From Orychophragmus violaceus (taxonomy: Eukaryota; Streptophyta; Magnoliopsida; Brassicales; Brassicaceae), in NCBI GenBank assembly GCA_030180135.1, contig CM058239.1, positions 62,813,823 through 62,877,822 of the forward strand: 64,000 bases of DNA. Reading direction: 5' to 3'. Both the position numbers and the translations under genes were made by a program. Each line of letters opens with the position of its first letter. Position 1 is the first letter of the stretch. Below the pieces are notes generated by a model that saw only the letters and a program-made list of their open reading frames with translations, did no database searches and was not told where the DNA came from. Of the stretch, positions 11,477 to 22,456 are shown piece by piece.

Positions 11477-13007
11477 CTAATCATGAATAGCTACTAGCCC
11501 TAGTTTGCCAAAGACATGAGTGCAAACTTTAAGACTAGCAGCCTTGGTGAAGATATCTGCAAGCTGATCTTCACTCTTTGTGTAACAAGGCAGAATGGTT
11601 CCATCTTCAATCTTCTCCCTTACTTTGTGACAATCAATCTCAATGTGTTTGGTCCTCTCATGAAACACTGAGTTGGTTGCAATGTGAATAGCAGCCTGGT
11701 TGTCACAATGGAAGGTGATTGGACTTGACTGCTCTATGCCAAAGTCCTTAAGCAAAGCCTTCAGCCATGTTAACTCAGTTGCAAGCTTCCTCATGGCCCT
11801 ATACTCAGCTTCAGCACTAGAACATGATACCACCTTCTGCTTCTTTGTCTTCCAAGTTACCAAGTTGCCTCCAATGAAGGTACAATAGCCGGTTGTTGAT
11901 CTCCTATCACTCTTATCTCCAGCCCAATCTGCATCACAATAGCCAACAATCTCTGTGCTCTCATTCTTACCCATCCAAATACCTTGTTCAGTTGATCCTT
12001 TGAGATATCTGAGTATCCTCTCAATCAAACTCCAATGATACACTGTGGGTGATTGCATATGTTGGCTAACTTGGTTCACAGCAAAGCACAAATCTGGTCT
12101 TGTGAGAGTAAGGTAGATAAGCTTCCCAACCAGCCTCCTATACAATGAGACATCCTTGAACTTGACTTCATCTGATTTCTCCCCCTTTCTATTGACTTGG
12201 TAGCCATCTTCAAGAGGAGTCTTTGCAATCTTGCAATCAAGCATACTTGTTTCTGTCAACAAGTCCTTAACATACTTCCTTTGGGACAGAAACAATCCAT
12301 CATTGAATCTGCAAACTTCAATGCCCAAGAAGTACTTCAACTCTCCAAGGTCTTTAATATCAAAGGAACTCTTGAGGAAAGCCTTTGTGGATTGAATCCC
12401 ATCATTATCACTTCCTGTGATAATCAAATCATCCACATAAATCAGAACCACCACAATTCCTTGAGCACTTTGAAGCGTGAACAATGTATGATCAGATTGA
12501 GACTTCTTGAAGCCATGGTCCATAAGAGTGTGACTAAGCTTATGGTACCATGCCCTTGGTGATTGCTTCAAGCCATAAATTGCCCTTCTCAGCCTCAATA
12601 CCTCACCATCTTTACACAAGTGCTTCAATCCTGGTGGTGGAGTCATATACACTTCCTCTTCAAGTTCACCTTGTAGAAAAGCATTCTTCACATCCATTTG
12701 CCATAGATTCCATGAGAGGTTGGTGGCTAAGCTCAATGTGACTCTCACTGTGTGAAGTTTAGCCACTGGTGCAAAGGTATCTGTATAGTCTTCTCCATAG
12801 GTTTGAGTGAATCCCCTTGCTACTAGCCTTGCCTTGTACCTCTCTATGTCTCCATTGCTTTTATACTTGATTGTGAAGACCCATTTAGAGCTAACAGTCT
12901 TCTTCTTTTTCGGCAGCTTCTCTACAATCCAAGTATGGTTCCTCTCCATAGCTTCTTTCTCATCCTTTACTGCATCCATCCAAACCTTGATACCCTCAGC
13001 CTCTTCA
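11477..13007 (-). pseudogene. Element B gag-pol, 3' part (reverse transcriptase and RNase H)
   Basis: This is the C-terminal ~510 codons of the B polyprotein: reverse transcriptase (SKWVFTIKYKSNGD, NAFLQGELEEEVYM, catalytic YVDDLII) followed by RNase H (YCDADWAGD, AEAEYRAM, CDNQAA, QLADIFTKAASLKV), ending at a natural stop at 11477. The chimeric element at 13008-18645 cuts the frame between two Glu codons in the conserved YEEA segment. The upstream part of the frame resumes at 18650. TSD bases 13003-13007 belong to the original gene. An apparent ATG at 13021 lies in the inserted LTR and is not the true start. No frameshift is visible in this half. Confidence 0.9.
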
Positions 13008-14224
13008 TGTTGGAATTTCAAGAGACATCCATGAGGAAGCTCTTAATATCAAGTCTGGTTCTAGAGAATGAGGTAGAATGAAGAAAGAGGCTTAAGACAC
13101 GGTTAGGGTTCTTAAGCCGCTTAGAGAGAGAAAACTAGGGTTTGCGGTTCTAAAAGAGAAGAAAGCTATTCTACCTCAAGACAATGAACACTTAAGCTAT
13201 ATGAAAATGTATCCAAGAGCTTAATCATCTCATTAGGAGAGTTTACTCATGAGAATGGATCCAAATCAGTAATTAGCTAAGAGGTGTTCTAAAGAAGAAA
13301 AGGAAAACTATGTAAGAGCTTTAATGAAAACCGAGAGCTTCTCACACTTGGATTAGTTATGGAAGAACTATCCAAGTGTGGTTTTGGACTGCCTAAGCAG
13401 CCAACCAACGCTCTTACATGAGTCTACATTGTGTCTTATTGAAGAGCACAATGAGAGTTAAGTAATGGAACCGCAAGAACAAAACTAAAGGGAAAGAGAG
13501 AAGAAGAGAGACTTTGTTTGTAACAATAAGTCTTTCAATTGTATGTGAATTAGCAAAGCTTACAAGAGGCGTGGGAGCCCTTTAAATAGAGATACAATTA
13601 GGTCACACACTCATAAACAAAGACATTTAATCTCAGCCATTGATTCTTTAGGAGGGAAATCCGAATTTGAATCAATGGTTGGATCTTCTTCTTTCATTTG
13701 AACTCTTGTGTCTTCTTGTGCTGAAAGTGACTTCTCCTCTCTCTTGTTTGGCGTGTTGCAGGTCTGGAGAGAGAGGGAATCACGCTCCCAAGGCTGATAG
13801 TGACTGGTCTTCACTCTTGTTCAGACCATAACTCCACATGTGACTCTTCTTGAGTCTGTTTCTGTACAGACATCTGTTTGGCCCCAACTTTGCACATTCT
13901 TGATTGTCTGAATGTATGAGTGCCCCAACTTTGCACTTCATAATTTTGGCCCTGACTTTGCACATGATGATCTTGCCCCAACTTTGCACATTGATCATCT
14001 GTGTCTGTGTCTGTGTGCCCCAACTTTGCACATTGATCATCTGTGTCTGTGTCTGTGTGCCCCAACTTTGCACATCTTCATCTATGAGTGTTGCTTGTGT
14101 AACACTCTCTTCTTGCTTGTAGAACCACCTCACTTTACTTGTGGAACTCTTCTCTTGCTTTGTTTAGGACTGAGGCTCGGCTTCTTCAGCCTCTCCTCAT
14201 CCCATTTCTTCTTCCTCTCTAATA
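13008..14224 (-). repeat. 3' LTR (family A, 1217 bp) of chimeric element
   Basis: The plus strand begins TGTTGGAATTTCAAGAGAC and ends CTCTAATA. Near 13870-14075 it carries six copies of CCCCAACTTTGCAC or the variant CCCTGACTTTGCAC, two of them inside a 42-bp tandem duplication with (TGTGTC)n spacers. This accounts for much of its extra length over the 1125-bp subfamily. Confidence 0.92.
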
Positions 14225-16219
14225 CTCCCCCGCAAGCTTGGTCGTCGGGACTCCAAAAGACCAAAGGGAGAAGAGGACCAAAGGCCAAGCTTGGAGCGGT
14301 TGAACTACCTCATTAAAAACCTCCTTAAGTAAAACCTCTTGGGATAAAACCTTAAGGAGGACAAAAAGAGTATAGTCACCTACTCAAGATGTAACTTGAC
14401 CTTGGTATCATCATCTTAACTCACGGCTCACTCCTTTTCCATCTCTTTCTTTCCTTAGCATTCCTTGATTTGATTCTTCTTGATATGAACTTCTTTGATC
14501 TTTGTTGTGTCTTTTGAAATTTGGACTCTATAGTGCTCCGGCCTTTAACCCCAACATTGATAATCCTTCTCTTCTTGAGTTGAACTTCAAGTTGGTCTCA
14601 TCTTCCTCTTGGAAAGACTTCAAGACTTGCGGATGCTCCTCATAGCTCCTTCACTTTCTAATGCTCCTCAAGCATGTCTTTATCTTTTCCTTCAACACAA
14701 AGGTTTAAAGGAAACATGTTAAGTGTGTGCAAGACATTTAGAACATTAGCTAAGCATTAAACCTTAATGTTTTGAAACGTTTTGAGTATTAGTTTTAAAA
14801 CGTTTTTGAATTGAAACACATGATCACAACAAGATACTTAAGAGAAAACAAGTCTAAAACGTTTTGAGAATTAGGTTTAAAACATTTTGACTTTGAAAAA
14901 CAATCATAATCAAGAGAACTTATAAGATGGAAGCTTAATGGAAATGAAATGAGAGGGTTTAGAAGTAGCCTGATTTATTGTTGCGGTTGGGAGTGATTTC
15001 TTTGTCTTGTTGGAACATAACCATGACTGATCCAACAAGCTCCCCCGCACCCTTGAATGGCTCTTCACCATGCGCATACATGACTTGTACAACTCCTTGT
15101 ACAACTTCTTGAACAAGGCCTCTTCCTCCTTTGAATGGACAGCTTGTAAACCGCCTTCTTCTTTGGGAAGATCCTTGAACCATAAGCTCATCCACCAGCT
15201 GATTCCCAACTCGGTGAAGGCTCCAACAAAATGAGGATTTCAGTTTATCCACAACTCCATGAGCTCACTGGTTTTGTTGGAGACTTCTTCAGCTCCTCAA
15301 CCACACAACTCCAATAACACCATCAGCTTGAAATGAGGATTTCAGCTAATCCACAACTCCATGAGTTCACTGGTTTTGTTGGAGACTTCTTCAGCTCCTC
15401 AACCACACAACTCCAATATCATCATCTTGAACCGCCACTTAGAGTATGCATCCTCTTTTTATGACTGATCCTCACTGCCAACATCTCTTCATTCCTCCTA
15501 AGAACACCTAAACACAAGATAACACTCAAGCAACACCAGTTTGATCAGGACTAATGAGCTTTAAGTTTCTGTGCAATAATAAGATAGTTCTTTAGGAGTA
15601 AACTTTAGAGTAAAATAGAAGTAACCAGAGAGTATAAGGAGAATGGGATGACACACAACTCAGATTTAAGAGAGTGTGCACCAGAGAATGAGAGTATAGA
15701 GAGTATGTGAGTTTGGAATGCATAAACTCAGATTTAAGAGCATGTAAACCAAACTCAGAGTATAGTAGAATGGGAGTATGGGAGAATGAACCTGAAACAC
15801 AGAAAATAAAAAGTTAGAGAATAGGTTTCTAGTTCAGGGACTAAGATAGCTTAGTTTAACTTAGAAACCAACACATGTTTAAGGTTCAGGGACTGAGTTT
15901 CTTGCTCAGTTTAACTCATAAACATTTCAACATTTCAGGGACTGAGTTTGCTCAGTTTGAAACAAGCAATAAACAAACCAGAGAAGCAACAAGTAAAGAC
16001 ATAACTATATGCTCTTGTTCCTCTCTGATTTCTTAACCAAATTAAGTCCAACTTGTCATCTCTTCAAAACAGAGAGCTACAAGTATTAAGAACATGAAAC
16101 CAAGTAAAAACAGAAGCTTGGTCCATCAAAAACATTGCGGAAGCAAAAGACTAAACAAGACAGATTTTGCTCTCTATCTTGAAACAACTTTAAGCCAAGA
16201 ACTTGTGGCTCTGATACCA
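14225..16219 (-). other. Family A internal region in the chimeric element (non-coding)
   Basis: A 1995-bp segment running from polypurine tract (14225-14234) to primer site (16208-16219), matching the internal regions at 23635-25586 and 39077-41154. The leader end holds three short inverted repeats (15840-15855, 15892-15910, 15941-15956). The other half has AAAACGTTTT palindromes (about 14770-14890). Short open frames near 14910-15252 are not kept in frame in the copy at 39692-40108, so I treat the region as non-coding. Confidence 0.85.
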
Positions 16220-16515
16220 TGTTGGATAATCCAAAGCAATAGATTTTGAGTATAAAATGATAGAAATTTATGATAGAGAAATGAAATAGCTCATGAGAGC
16301 TTTATTGAAATGCAGAAAATAAAGAAACTAAAATGGATTTAGATTGTCACCAAGAACACAAAGATTTTAGATTGATATTGATTTTCCAAAAGTTACAATC
16401 CAAGTTCTCATAAGATAGATATTTATACTCATCTACTTGCTTGAAACCCTAAATTACATGGGCTAATGGACTCTCAAGAGACATAATATTGGGCCTTGGT
16501 TTAGATGTTCTAATA
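16220..16515 (-). repeat. Internal foreign LTR (element X, 296 bp)
   Basis: It starts TGTTGGATAATCC and ends TTCTAATA on the plus strand, with CTCTGATACCA (primer site) on its left and CTCCCCCGCAAAC (polypurine tract) on its right. That is the exact signature of an LTR acting as 3' LTR for the segment at 16516-17428 and as 5' LTR for 14225-16219. Its body is unlike family A although its termini match. The short length suggests a TRIM-like miniature element. Confidence 0.82.
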
Positions 16516-17428
16516 CTCCCCCGCAAACTTAGCTTAGGGTGCGGAGCTAAGTTTGGAAGCAAGATGTAGCGGCATGAGAAAAGGATGAGAGCTCGAAGCG
16601 ATGTCGCGATGTCGTTGAAGTGGTCAATCTCTTCACTTCACCACAAAATCAGTCATTAGTGTGAGATCTATTCAGGTCTATCTTTGTAGCCTATTTATCT
16701 CACGAAGAGTCCGGGTCTTTTGCCTCGTTTAACTCCCCTAAGCTGTCCCATAATAAAGTTGAATCATCTTCCACCTCTAATAACACACTCTAACGCTCAG
16801 CTTCTTCCAAATACCAACAACAAAATTTGCTTTTAATCATAATGTACCTCTCTCTGTCATTTTGTCGAGCACCTGGTGTGCTTATATATGACAAAGACTT
16901 GCATCCTAAATCCATCGCTATCAAACCCAAGACCATACGATTGCACTATTCCAAAACCAGTCCAAGCTAAAATCCATAGTCATACCCAATAATTGTAAAA
17001 ATGATGCACCTGATTGTATGGACTTTAGACTCCCAAGATCGGAGCTTCCCTCATAGAGCCCATGAAAGATTCAGAGCGTTATCACCTCATGTACTGATTA
17101 TCTCTGGTCCATCTCTCTGTGTAGTAGTTCTCCTGAGCTTGATGATTTACGGATTCTGAGAGGCCGATGAAGACACGTCGTGGAACTTGGAGATTTTCTG
17201 GGAATCGGTGGCGATTTTCTGTAGCTGCACACCGAGCCTTCGACAACTGGCGATGACAAAGCAGTTCTTCCCCACCAAAGCTACAACGGCTCTTCCTCTG
17301 ACTCTGGAGATCGACCTTCTTGATAGATATGCGGTAAAGCTTCTCGTCGGCAGACTTCTCGAGCTTCAATGGTTTCAACACAAGTGGGCTTGTAAATACA
17401 GGATCTACTCGCTGGAGCTCTGATACCA
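16516..17428 (-). other. Internal region of element X (non-coding or captured sequence)
   Basis: A 913-bp segment bounded by a polypurine tract (16516-16527) and a primer site (17417-17428). It has no gag-pol motifs and no similarity to family A internal sequence that I can see. A 115-codon minus-strand frame (17082-17429) starts at an ATG spanning the LTR/primer-site junction and crosses the part with richer GC. I do not recognise the product. It may be a captured host fragment or chance. Confidence 0.65.
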
Positions 17429-18645
17429 TGTTGGAATTTCAAGAGACATCCATGAGGAAGCTCTTAATATCAAGTCTGGTTCTAGAGAATGAGGTAGAAT
17501 GAAGAAAGAGGCTTAAGACACGGTTAGGGTTCTTAAGCCGCTTAGAGAGAGAAAACTAGGGTTTGCGGTTCTAAAAGAGAAGAAAGCTATTCTACCTCAA
17601 GACAATGAACACTTAAGCTATATGAAAATGTATCCAAGAGCTTAATCATCTCATTAGGAGAGTTTACTCATGAGAATGGATCCAAATCAGTAATTAGCTA
17701 AGAGGTGTTCTAAAGAAGAAAAGGAAAACTATGTAAGAGCTTTAATGAAAACCGAGAGCTTCTCACACTTGGATTAGTTATGGAAGAACTATCCAAGTGT
17801 GGTTTTGGACTGCCTAAGCAGCCAACCAACGCTCTTACATGAGTCTACATTGTGTCTTATTGAAGAGCACAATGAGAGTTAAGTAATGGAACCGCAAGAA
17901 CAAAACTAAAGGGAAAGAGAGAAGAAGAGAGACTTTGTTTGTAACAATAAGTCTTTCAATTGTATGTGAATTAGCAAAGCTTACAAGAGGCGTGGGAGCC
18001 CTTTAAATAGAGATACAATTAGGTCACACACTCATAAACAAAGACATTTAATCTCAGCCATTGATTCTTTAGGAGGGAAATCCGAATTTGAATCAATGGT
18101 TGGATCTTCTTCTTTCATTTGAACTCTTGTGTCTTCTTGTGCTGAAAGTGACTTCTCCTCTCTCTTGTTTGGCGTGTTGCAGGTCTGGAGAGAGAGGGAA
18201 TCACGCTCCCAAGGCTGATAGTGACTGGTCTTCACTCTTGTTCAGACCATAACTCCACATGTGACTCTTCTTGAGTCTGTTTCTGTACAGACATCTGTTT
18301 GGCCCCAACTTTGCACATTCTTGATTGTCTGAATGTATGAGTGCCCCAACTTTGCACTTCATAATTTTGGCCCTGACTTTGCACATGATGATCTTGCCCC
18401 AACTTTGCACATTGATCATCTGTGTCTGTGTCTGTGTGCCCCAACTTTGCACATTGATCATCTGTGTCTGTGTCTGTGTGCCCCAACTTTGCACATCTTC
18501 ATCTATGAGTGTTGCTTGTGTAACACTCTCTTCTTGCTTGTAGAACCACCTCACTTTACTTGTGGAACTCTTCTCTTGCTTTGTTTAGGACTGAGGCTCG
18601 GCTTCTTCAGCCTCTCCTCATCCCATTTCTTCTTCCTCTCTAATA
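17429..18645 (-). repeat. 5' LTR (family A, 1217 bp) of chimeric element
   Basis: Same length as the LTR at 13008-14224, with no difference noticed by eye. A TATA-like TATTTAAA is at 18002-18009 (reverse complement of TTTAAATA). LTR identity points to very recent insertion into element B. Confidence 0.92.
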
Positions 18646-21370
18646 CTTCATAAGTCTTAGGGACCTGGTTTAGCTCAATCTGTCCAAGAAAGGCCTTGTG
18701 ACTAGATGGTAGCAAGTCAATAGAACAAGTAGACTGACTAGGATGAGCTACTGCTTGGTTGTTGTAGTAGACTCTTGTCTTCATCCATTCTGATGGATCT
18801 TTCTTTTCCCTTGTGCTTCTCCTGAGTTGTTGAACCTGTTGATCAACCACTTCCTCATTACCCACTGCCTCTTGATAAGCCATCTCATCCTCATCCATAT
18901 CCAAGTCCACTTGGTTCTGATCTTGAGGTAGAGTGTCTTCTTGAGCTTGAGCCGGTTCCTGAGTGTGTGTTGCTGGTTCAGTATCCTCTTGTTGAGCTTC
19001 CTGGGTAGGTGTCTCAGCCTTTTCTGGCCGTGGGGTGTCATTGCCCAAGTGATCCAACAAGTACTTCAAACTTGTAGCCAAATCAGAAGGTGATCTTGAG
19101 AGATCTTTCAAACCTTCCTAATCCTTCTTCTCATAGTAACTCTGTCCCTCAATGAACTTAACATCCCTTGAAACATAGGTCCTGTTGTTGCTTGGGTCAA
19201 AACACTTGTAGCCCTTCTGAGTTGTGGAGTATCCAAGAAACATACACCTTGTGCTCTTAGCATCTAGCTTGTTCCTTTGATCTCCTGAGATATATACAAA
19301 ACAAACACAACCAAACACACGTAAGTGTTCAATAAATGGTTTGGCTTTGTTCAATACCTCATATGGTGAAATGTCTTGAAGAACTCTAGTTGGGATCCTG
19401 TTGATGAGGTAGCATGCTGCCAACACAGCATCTCCCCAAAATCTCTTAGGAACATTGGTGTGGAACATCATAGACCTAGCAACCTCCATGAGATGCCTGT
19501 TCTTCCTTTCAGCCACACCATTTTGTTGAGGAGTATGTGGGCAGCTTGTTTGATGCAGGATCCCATACTTGTTCAAGTGAGCTTTGAATCTTTGGCTTGT
19601 GTACTCTCCTCCATTATATGACCTGAACACTTTGATCTTGGCATTAAACTGATTAGTAACATAGTTTTGAAAATTCAGAAATGCATCAAACACCCTATCT
19701 TTAGATGGAAGCAATGTAACCCAAGTATACTTTGATTTTTCATCTATGAAAGTCACAAAGTACTTATTCCTATCTCTAGACAGACAAGGTGAAGTCCAAA
19801 CATCAGAGTGCACAAGATCAAAGCAATGTTCATAGATAGTAGTTGATTTAGGAAAGATAGTCCTACAATGTTTGCCAAGAATACAAGCTTCACAAGTTGA
19901 ATGATCAAAGTTAACATTAGGCAGCACTAAGTTCAAAGCACGAGCATGAGGATGTCCTAGTCTAGCATGCCATAGAACATTTTGATTGAAAGCAAAACAG
20001 GATTTAAAAGCTGAGGAAACCGGGTTGGTGGAGGAAGTGTCTTCAAGGAGGTAAAGCTCATCTTGTGTACCACCTCTTCCAATAACCTGTCCATTCTTAA
20101 TATCCTGAAAACAAACTTCATTAGGCCCAAAGATAACATTGCAATTCAAGTCTTTAGTGATCCTTTTAACCGACAGCAAGTTAGATTTGAACTTAGGAAC
20201 ATAGAATGCATCACTTTCCTTGTTAAACAATCTTAACTTTCCTGTACCTATTATAGGAATCCCTTGACCATCAGCTATAGTTACTCTTCCTAGGGCAGGT
20301 TTAATGTTCTCCAACAACTTAGCATTACTAATCATATGGTGAGAAGCTCCAGAATCTACTACCAACTTATGATCAGTTTTAGCAAGCAATTTATGAGAAA
20401 ATAAAGAGATACCAGAGAGCTTAGAAGTATAAGCTTTGATGAGGTCCTCAAGGTCACTCTTCCTAACATACTCAGTGTTGGTGTAGAGTGCAAACTCCCC
20501 TCCTTGAGCTGAAGTAGAGACCTGCTCATTCACAGCTTCCTTGGAGATATTTGCATTTGCCTTTGAGTCCTTTAACTTGGCTGGTTGAAGATGGGGATGA
20601 AGGATCCAACACTTATCCTTGGAGTGGCCTTTCTTCTTGCAATGATCACAAGCTGCAACCTTCTTCTCCTCAGATTTTAAGCCGGCTTTGTTAGCAGTCA
20701 ACAACTCCCCCTTACCTCCAAACAAACCAATGTTTCCTTCCTCCTTTTGGATCCTTGAACACACTTCTTCAAAATCAGGAAGTGTTTTTTCCCTTAGGAT
20801 CTTCATTATGGCATCATTGTAAACCGGATTCAAGTTGAGTAGAAGGCCAAAGATCTTGTCTTGCTCCTTTCTCTCAATAAGAACCTTAGGGTTCATAGTA
20901 CTTGGCCTTAGCATCTCAAGTTCAGACCATGCTGAAGAGAACTTCCCAAGATACTTAGTAAAGTCATGGTCTTCTTGTTTCAGCTCACTAATAGCTCTCT
21001 TAACTTCATAAACCCTGCTGAGATTGGAGACATCCCCATAAATCTTCTTGAGAGTATCCCACAATGACTTGGCTGTCTCACAATGAGAGTAAGCTTCAAG
21101 GATGGATTGGTCAAGAGAGTTTTGGAGAAAGCCAAGCACTAGCTGATCTTCTTGAAACCACTTAGCCTCTGCCTTCTTGGTTTCCTCATCCTTCTTCTTG
21201 GCTTCATCTTCTTCAGTTGTAGTTTTATCCTCCAAAATGTGATCCCACAATCCTCTTCCACAAATAGCAGTCTTGATGGTCCTTTGCCATGTCCTGTAGT
21301 TGATCCCTTTGAGCACAACAGGAACAACAGTAGGCCTTAAGCTTGAGCTAAGATGAGTAGAGTCTTCCAT
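18646..21370 (-). pseudogene. Element B gag-pol, 5' part (GAG, protease, integrase)
   Basis: The frame starts at ATG 21370. It holds GAG, a CCHC knuckle (CDHCKKKGHSKDKC, near residue 240), protease (VVDSGASHHM, near 338), and integrase with HARLGH...CEACILGKHC, DVW and NGVAERKN. Two defects are visible. First, the integrase motif FRSDNGGEY reads FRSYNGGEY: the codon at 19616-19618 is TAT (residue 585), replacing the second catalytic Asp of the DDE triad. Second, an in-frame TAG at 19118-19120 (codon 751) stands where related elements have Trp. The frame then continues without shift through the acidic linker (RRSTREKKDPSEW) to the insertion point at 18646-18650. Without trans complementation this copy could not integrate. 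Confidence 0.9.
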
Positions 21371-21662
21371 TGTGTGTAACCAGAGAGAGAGAGGATGAAC
21401 GCCTTAGATGACCGAGAAGAATTAACCAGCTTCTAGGGTTTAAGGCCAAGAAACTGAGGAGGTCCGAGAGGTCTAAGCAAGTTTTCAAGGTTTGGGACAG
21501 AGAGTAAAGAAGAGAACAAGTGAAGAACAGAGAGAGATTGGAGTATGAGAGCGTGTAGAACCAAGAGAATAAGAGAGAGAAGATTAGGGTTTTGTAGCCG
21601 AGAGATTAAAGAAGCTGAGAGATTGAAGAATAAGAGAGAGATTTGAGAGAATAGAGATCAAT

Positions 21663-21674
21663 GCTCTGATACCA
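21663..21674 (-). other. Primer binding site, element B
   Basis: The minus strand reads TGGTATCAGAGC, abutting the 5' LTR. It is complementary to initiator-Met tRNA. Confidence 0.9.
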
Positions 21675-22112
21675 TGATAGATTTAGAGTGTGAACATGAT
21701 AGAATTAGGGTTCTTGAGTCCCAATGGTGGCGGAAATAGAGAGAAGAGAAAGAGAGACTCAAAACTCCTTGTATTCATTTTTGTGTTACATTACCCTTTT
21801 ATATGGGATACAAAGAAGAGTGTTTAACCTAAAATGAGTAAGAGACAAAAGCACAATCAGACAAAACACTTCTGAACCGTGGGCAGAGGAGAGAGAGAGA
21901 GAGTGTGGACCACAAAGATTCCTTTCTTAAACCCTTAAACCCCTAAGTCTCCAACGGCTCCTTCTTCAATTGTTTGGTCTGAATTGTGTTTGAATGTTGG
22001 CGCCATCCTCTTAACAAGAAGTCCCCAACTTTGTACATTATCAAATGTGCAAGACTTGTGCATATTTTGATAATACACAACCTTTGCACATTTGATCTCA
22101 TCATGATCAATA
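21675..22112 (-). repeat. 5' LTR of element B (438 bp)
   Basis: It matches the LTR at 10887-11324 except for one base near 21940. A TATA-like ATATAAAA (minus strand) lies at 21797-21804. Downstream leader 21371-21662 is rich in GAGAGA tracts. Confidence 0.92.
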
Positions 22113-22456
22113 AAGTTTATGTATGCTCAGAAAGGTAGAATGAGAAGCATGTTATACAAGTTGTTGTTCCTTTCAATCACCCCCAAGTAACACTACTAAG
22201 AGACTAGAAAGAAACTTTGATCTTGTAAAAGGCCCTATGAGAATCCTAAAAAAAACTTTGTAACCAAAACTTCTTGAAACATATATGTCATGGATTGAAG
22301 AATTTAGGTGATGTAAGAACTATAAGTAAGTTTATGTATGCTCAGAAAGATAGAATGAGAAGCATGTTATACAAGTTGTTGTTCCTTTCAATCACCCCCA
22401 AGTAACACTACTAAGAGACTAGAAAGAAACTTTGATCTTGTAAAAGGCCCTATGAG
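22113..22456 (+). repeat. Satellite array block 3 (island of ~1.6 monomers)
   Basis: A 344-bp satellite remnant between two retroelements. It begins with AAGTT (target duplicate of B) and ends with ATGAG (target duplicate of the A element). Its monomer phase continues from block 2 and into block 4. Confidence 0.92.

Larger units (their letters stand above)
13008..18645 (-). mobile_element. Chimeric non-autonomous LTR element (family A plus element X)
   Basis: A 5638-bp element in the pol gene of B, flanked by CTTCA (13003-13007 and 18646-18650). The outer LTRs are both 1217 bp and look identical. Minus-strand order: family A LTR, primer site (17417-17428), a 913-bp unrelated internal segment ending in a polypurine tract (16516-16527), a foreign 296-bp LTR X (16220-16515), a second primer site (16208-16219), family A internal sequence, polypurine tract (14225-14234), family A LTR. 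It therefore contains two primer sites, two polypurine tracts and three LTRs of two kinds inside one target duplication. Template switching between co-packaged RNAs, or recombination of tandem copies, could create it. It has no convincing coding sequence. Confidence 0.87.
10887..22112 (-). mobile_element. Ty1/Copia element B, full length but disrupted
   Basis: The element is flanked by AAGTT (10882-10886 and 22113-22117) and has 438-bp LTRs at both ends. Without the nested element (13008-18645 plus its duplicate) it would be about 5.6 kb, a normal Copia size. The primer site is at 21663-21674 and the polypurine tract at 11325-11334. The two LTRs differ by one base that I could see (CCCTTAAG near 11150 versus CCCCTAAG near 21940), so insertion is recent. 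It is a different family from T: the polyprotein is clearly related, but the LTR is unrelated except for the ends. Coding capacity is lost through a nonsense codon, an integrase active-site change and the nested insertion. Confidence 0.94.

Noticed and set aside
13611..14316. Several 60-140 codon frames within family A LTRs (also 18032-18653, 22419-23008, 25495-26138, 38515-39140, 41718-42277, 45831-46159)
   Set aside because: They lie in the LTR, overlap on both strands, include the tandem TGCAAAG-TTGGGG motif, and are not kept between LTR subfamilies.
17082..17429. 115-codon frame in element X interior as a gene
   Set aside because: The start codon is made by the LTR/primer-site junction and no domain is recognised. 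Kept only as a possible captured fragment.
13008..18645. Simple nested insertion of element X into a family A element
   Set aside because: Only one X LTR is present and no X-specific 5-bp duplication is seen at its borders; a primer site lies on one side and a polypurine tract on the other.
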